Source: Entamoeba histolytica HM-1:IMSS (Eukaryota; Evosea; Mastigamoebida; Endamoebidae). Taken from it: 10,040 bases of DNA. The notes under the pieces are model-generated. The model was not told the DNA's origin. It searched no databases and worked only from the letters and a program-made list of their open reading frames with translations. A program made the translations under genes and the position numbers. The first letter of the stretch is position 1, and each line of letters starts with the position of its first letter. The DNA lies in assembly GCF_000208925.1 (NCBI RefSeq), contig NW_001915288.1, forward strand, positions 1-10,040. The letters run 5' to 3'. This document shows positions 7,364 to 10,040 of the stretch, piece after piece.

Positions 7364-8607
7364 TTATTTAATTTCTATCAAACTATCAATTTTTAATCTT
7401 ATCATGTTATAATATTCATACTCTTTTAATGTCCTACATGAATTGAATGTATTAGACATTAGTTCTTTCATGTTTTTTTTATAATTTTTTGTAATATCTT
7501 TTGGAATAATGTTTGTATTCTGATAAGTGTCTTCTTCGTATTATTTCTTTTTTTGTATTACTCATTTGTTAATATTACAGTGTTTATTTTACTTTTAATA
7601 TTTCTCTATTTTTGAATTTCTCTTGTAATTCTTTCTATTTATGTATTTATTTTGTAAATATATTTTCTTTTTATATCCCTATAATACTCATATCAACACC
7701 ATTATTATCCCATTTCTTATCTGAATTATTTTAGTCTTCTCAATCTTATCTTCTCTCATGAAACAATCTTCATTATATCATTATTTGAAGTTATACAATT
7801 TTTGGCATTACTCATACAATTAGGATGAATATTAAAACCAATAAATTAAATTTTTTGAAACAAATAATTAATATAAAGCTCTATTTCTTTAATATTTATT
7901 TTTTCTTATTTGTTTTTTTCTTCATTCTATCATATCAAAATGAATAATAGACAAAATAGCATTAGAACAATATTTCCAATATTTGAACTATTTATTTTGA
8001 GTATCGTAGATTCAATATTTCATCTCATGATTATTGTTTTACTCCTTAGAGAAGTCTATTTCATTTTAATTTAATAATCTCCATCTGTTTGCATTCTTTT
8101 TATATCATTAAATATTATCTGCATTTATTCTTTCTTCAGTTTTTGTTCAATCAAAATCAATTGTTTATATTATGTTTCATTTATTTCTATTCAATTCATT
8201 AATTCATTCATTTTCTTCTTCAAAAATCACTTCTTCATTCTTTTTATTTATTCAATTTCTTTCTCTTTTTTCTTTCTATTTTGACATTCTATACACCTTT
8301 CTTTACATCTTCTTCTTGTTTTATTATTTGATATATTTCTATTATGATAATGCTATTTAATTCTACTTGAATTATTGTTTAAATATATATGATAATGAAT
8401 ATGATTGAGGTGATGAGTGAAATGGTTCATACAATCAATGCTGCAACTGTTATGAGAATAGTTCTTATGTTAGGTATTGTATTTCTATCAACACAAATAA
8501 TCCCTCTTTTCACTCATTCTTCTATCATCTACATATTTTTTAATATCTATTTCTTCTTTTGTTATGACTGATTTATACTTTTTCTCATGTGTTTCTTAAT
8601 GAGTCAT
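7364..8607 (-). pseudogene. Decayed gene for a membrane protein of unknown family, about 410 codons
   Basis: No single frame is open, but four successive blocks on the minus strand read as protein. Block 1 starts at ATG 8607, has TAA as codon 4, then ETHEKKYKSVITKEEID and VDDRRMSEKRDYLC. Block 2, shifted near 8490, continues with VDRNTIPNIRTILITVAALIV, a TGA, then TISLITSIIFIIIYI: two hydrophobic segments after a charged front. Block 3 (about 8280-7760) is Lys/Glu-rich with many stops and ends with HPNCMSNAKNCITSNNDIMK. Block 4 starts near ATG 7759 (MREDKIEKTKIIQIRNG) and finishes with a clean 59-codon run, 7540 to TAA 7364, including SCRTLKEYEYYNMIRLK. Several in-frame stops are TAA or TAG, which one C-to-T change would make from CAA or CAG. 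G+C is locally raised at 8390-8520, as expected of former coding DNA. The protein would have had a cytosolic N terminus, one or two membrane helices and a long charged C-terminal region. The plus-strand 60-codon frame at 8389-8571 is judged a shadow. Confidence 0.5.
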
Positions 8608-8650
8608 TCCCTTGATAGTCACTACAAAGAATATAAAATAATTTATTTAT

Positions 8651-8698
8651 TTTCGTTTCATTGACATTATATTTTATGTATTATTTTATCAAACGAAA
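8651..8698. repeat. Inverted repeat TTTCGTTT / AAACGAAA
   Basis: Perfect 8-bp arms at 8651-8658 and 8691-8698 are separated by 32 nt. They lie between the stop of the 229-residue gene (8726) and the start of the decayed gene (8607). CG dinucleotides are rare here, so a matched CG-containing pair stands out a little. It could form a hairpin in the 3' untranslated RNA of the 229-residue gene. No function is shown. Confidence 0.3.
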
Positions 8699-8725
8699 TA
8701 AACTTCCAATTCAAAACGAAGAAAT

Positions 8726-9415
8726 TTAATTCCCTCTTTGATTAAGTTGATTATTCTCATAACCAAGACGTAACTGTTGTACAATCTGATCAATTTGTTG
8801 ATCAGAAATTCTGGAACCGAAAACATTAATACCTGCTTTCATTAAAAGACTAATGTATTTATCGGGGATGGTTATTGAGGTAATCAAAGTCCCTTTTAAG
8901 GATTGTGACTTATAACATCCTTTCTTAATTTTCTTCTCATGAATTTCAAATCCATAAAAAGATAGAGAGTCTTTCAGGAAATTAAAAGTCCATCCCCCTT
9001 TTTCATAAGCACTTAATCGTCTATATCCAAATTGGTATTGGATAATTTCATCAACATTAATAATTGAATCCCCCTTTTTTTGAAACTCCTGTAAAATAAC
9101 AGTATGTCCATTCACTATCTTTCTGGAACTATTAGAAATATGCCTATCACAATTGACACATGTATTGCCAAGAAGTGAATGTATATATTCAAGAAAATAT
9201 GATTGGCTAATGACCCTTCTTATGTGGTTTCTTTGGTTTGTAGTATTAGTTGGAATACAACCTTTTTTATTTAATGGATGATTTATCTCTTTGGGTGTAT
9301 CTTCAATACTACTCTCTATATGTTCTTCATTTTTAACTGAGGTACAATCTCTTTCTTTGTTTGTGAGTTGTTGAGTAAAGAATTCAAACTCTTTTTCAGT
9401 ATCTGATTGAAACAT
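8726..9415 (-). CDS. Conserved-looking soluble protein of unknown function, 229 residues
   Basis: An intact frame from ATG 9415 to TAA 8726, with good codon use and G+C higher than the flanks. I do not recognise the family. Residues 1 to about 60 are polar and acidic (Glu, Ser, Thr, Asn) and probably disordered. From about 65 on it looks folded: an amphipathic helix (HIRRVISQSYFLEYIHSLLG), a CVNC pair (Cys86, Cys89) followed by His92, then a central block with aromatic residues and glycines (QFGYRRLSAYEKGGWTFNFL) and FYGFEIHEKK. The C-terminal part has short beta/alpha character and a Gln-rich tail. There is no signal peptide or membrane segment, so it is probably cytosolic or nuclear. A single CxxC could bind metal only if other ligands come from elsewhere. 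It is probably lineage-specific. The start is supported because the ATG is the first after an AT-rich leader with stops. Confidence 0.75.
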   Translation of the reverse strand: MFQSDTEKEFEFFTQQLTNKERDCTSVKNEEHIESSIEDTPKEINHPLNKKGCIPTNTTNQRNHIRRVISQSYFLEYIHSLLGNTCVNCDRHISNSSRKIVNGHTVILQEFQKKGDSIINVDEIIQYQFGYRRLSAYEKGGWTFNFLKDSLSFYGFEIHEKKIKKGCYKSQSLKGTLITSITIPDKYISLLMKAGINVFGSRISDQQIDQIVQQLRLGYENNQLNQRGN

Positions 9416-9463
9416 GATTATTTTTTTAGCTTTATTTCTTTTATTTTAAGTTTTTTTTGTATT

Positions 9464-9478
9464 TTTCATTAAATGAAA
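9464..9478. repeat. Small palindrome upstream of the 229-residue gene
   Basis: TTTCATT-A-AATGAAA has perfect 7-bp arms about 50-63 bp before ATG 9415. Another TTTCATT follows nearby at about 9494-9500. The distance would suit a regulatory site, but a palindrome of this size is expected by chance in such AT-rich DNA. Confidence 0.2.
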
Positions 9479-10040
9479 CTCTCATTGTTGAATTTCATTT
9501 ACATTGGAATTTACAGGTTATTATTATTTTTTTCTTATTTTTTGGTAGTTTTTATTATCGTATTACATTAAAATTGTATCTTTTTTAACTTTTGTAAAAT
9601 GTTAAAAATAACTCATTATATTTTTATTTTTTTATACCGTTAAAAATGAATTTTGGCTGTTTGTAAGTACTTGAAATTTAATTCCAGTTGATAAAAGAAA
9701 TATCGCAAGATGACACAAAGTGATTCTAAAATGCGAGAAAATATAATAAATTAACGAATAAAAAATTAAGAAATTAAGTTTCAGTATATATTGATTTTCT
9801 ACTTTATTCAGCTTATTTGAGATTATTTCATTCACTCTCTTAAAATTATTGTTTATGATGTACTTTTATATTTCTATATTCTCCTCTATTATCTCCTCCC
9901 TATTTTATTAGATATTTCATGTCATTATTCATTATATCTTTTACTAGTAGTTAAAATTGTAATTATAATGTTTTATTCTTTTACATTTCTTATCACCTCT
10001 TTATTGAATAATCTGTTTATTGCAATTATTTTATTCTATT
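9479..10040. other. Right-hand spacer, no convincing gene
   Basis: The only long frame is 67 codons on the minus strand, 9835 to 9632 (starting MNEIISNKLNKVENQY, with a hydrophobic Phe/Leu/Ile middle and IFLLSTGIKFQVLTNSQNSF near the end). It could be a tiny one-helix membrane protein, but its composition is what T-rich DNA gives when translated. A plus-strand micro-ORF, MTQSDSKMRENIIN, starts near 9709. Neither has supporting signals. The remainder is low-complexity A/T with TTTATT/TTTCTT words. Confidence 0.35.

Noticed and set aside
8172..8360. Plus-strand frame of 62 codons rich in Phe, Ser and Leu
   Set aside because: Antisense of the Lys/Glu-rich part of the decayed minus-strand gene.
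8389..8571. Plus-strand frame of 60 codons with a hydrophobic middle
   Set aside because: The minus strand here has better residue composition (VDDRRMSEKRDYLC, VDRNTIPNIRT) and continues on both sides, so the plus frame is taken as a shadow.
6603..8607. Ciliate-type code with TAA/TAG read as glutamine
   Set aside because: Reading these as Gln makes the relics look continuous, but the intact 705- and 229-residue genes contain many Gln codons, all CAA/CAG, and TGA stops also interrupt the relics.
1..10040. CRISPR arrays, tRNA or rRNA genes, transposase or reverse transcriptase
   Set aside because: No spaced direct repeats of CRISPR type, no tRNA- or rRNA-like stretches, and no catalytic motifs of mobile elements were recognised on either strand.

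Overview
The window is very AT-rich (coding parts noticeably richer in G+C than the rest) and uses the standard genetic code, with AGA, GGA, TTA, AAA and GAA as favoured codons. There are no ribosome-binding sites or operons, long T/A-rich spacers, a large intronless gene for a class 3 lipase, and Lys/Glu-rich coiled-coil proteins. This suggests an AT-rich protist, most likely an amoebozoan of the Entamoeba type. That is inference from style and composition; no marker gene fixes the species. A ciliate code is unlikely, because the long genes use only CAA/CAG for glutamine.

Layout. All well-supported genes lie on the minus strand. At 160-1760 there is a coiled-coil protein split into two overlapping reading frames; the junction is a single -1 shift at an A6C run. 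From about 1780 to 3570 there is low-complexity AT-rich DNA, with a 15-bp phased repeat near 3284-3403. At 3579-3823 there is a short, broken, coding-like fragment on the plus strand. From 3824 to 4420 there is spacer DNA with weak relics. At 4421-6538 lies the one clearly identifiable gene: a 705-residue membrane protein with a polytopic N-terminal half and a C-terminal class 3 lipase domain (FRGT, GHSLGG). From 6539 to 8725 there is no intact gene, but 7364-8607 reads as a decayed membrane-protein gene on the minus strand with several stops and frameshifts. At 8726-9415 there is an intact 229-residue protein of unknown family. From 9416 to the end only a doubtful 67-codon frame is seen.

No pathway or multi-gene system links these genes. 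The window looks like a gene-poor region with one lipid-active membrane enzyme, one unknown soluble protein, one coiled-coil gene that is broken or frameshifted, and remnants of at least two dead genes. The points most worth checking are the A6C frameshift, the dead membrane-protein gene, the phased 15-bp repeat and the topology of the lipase.
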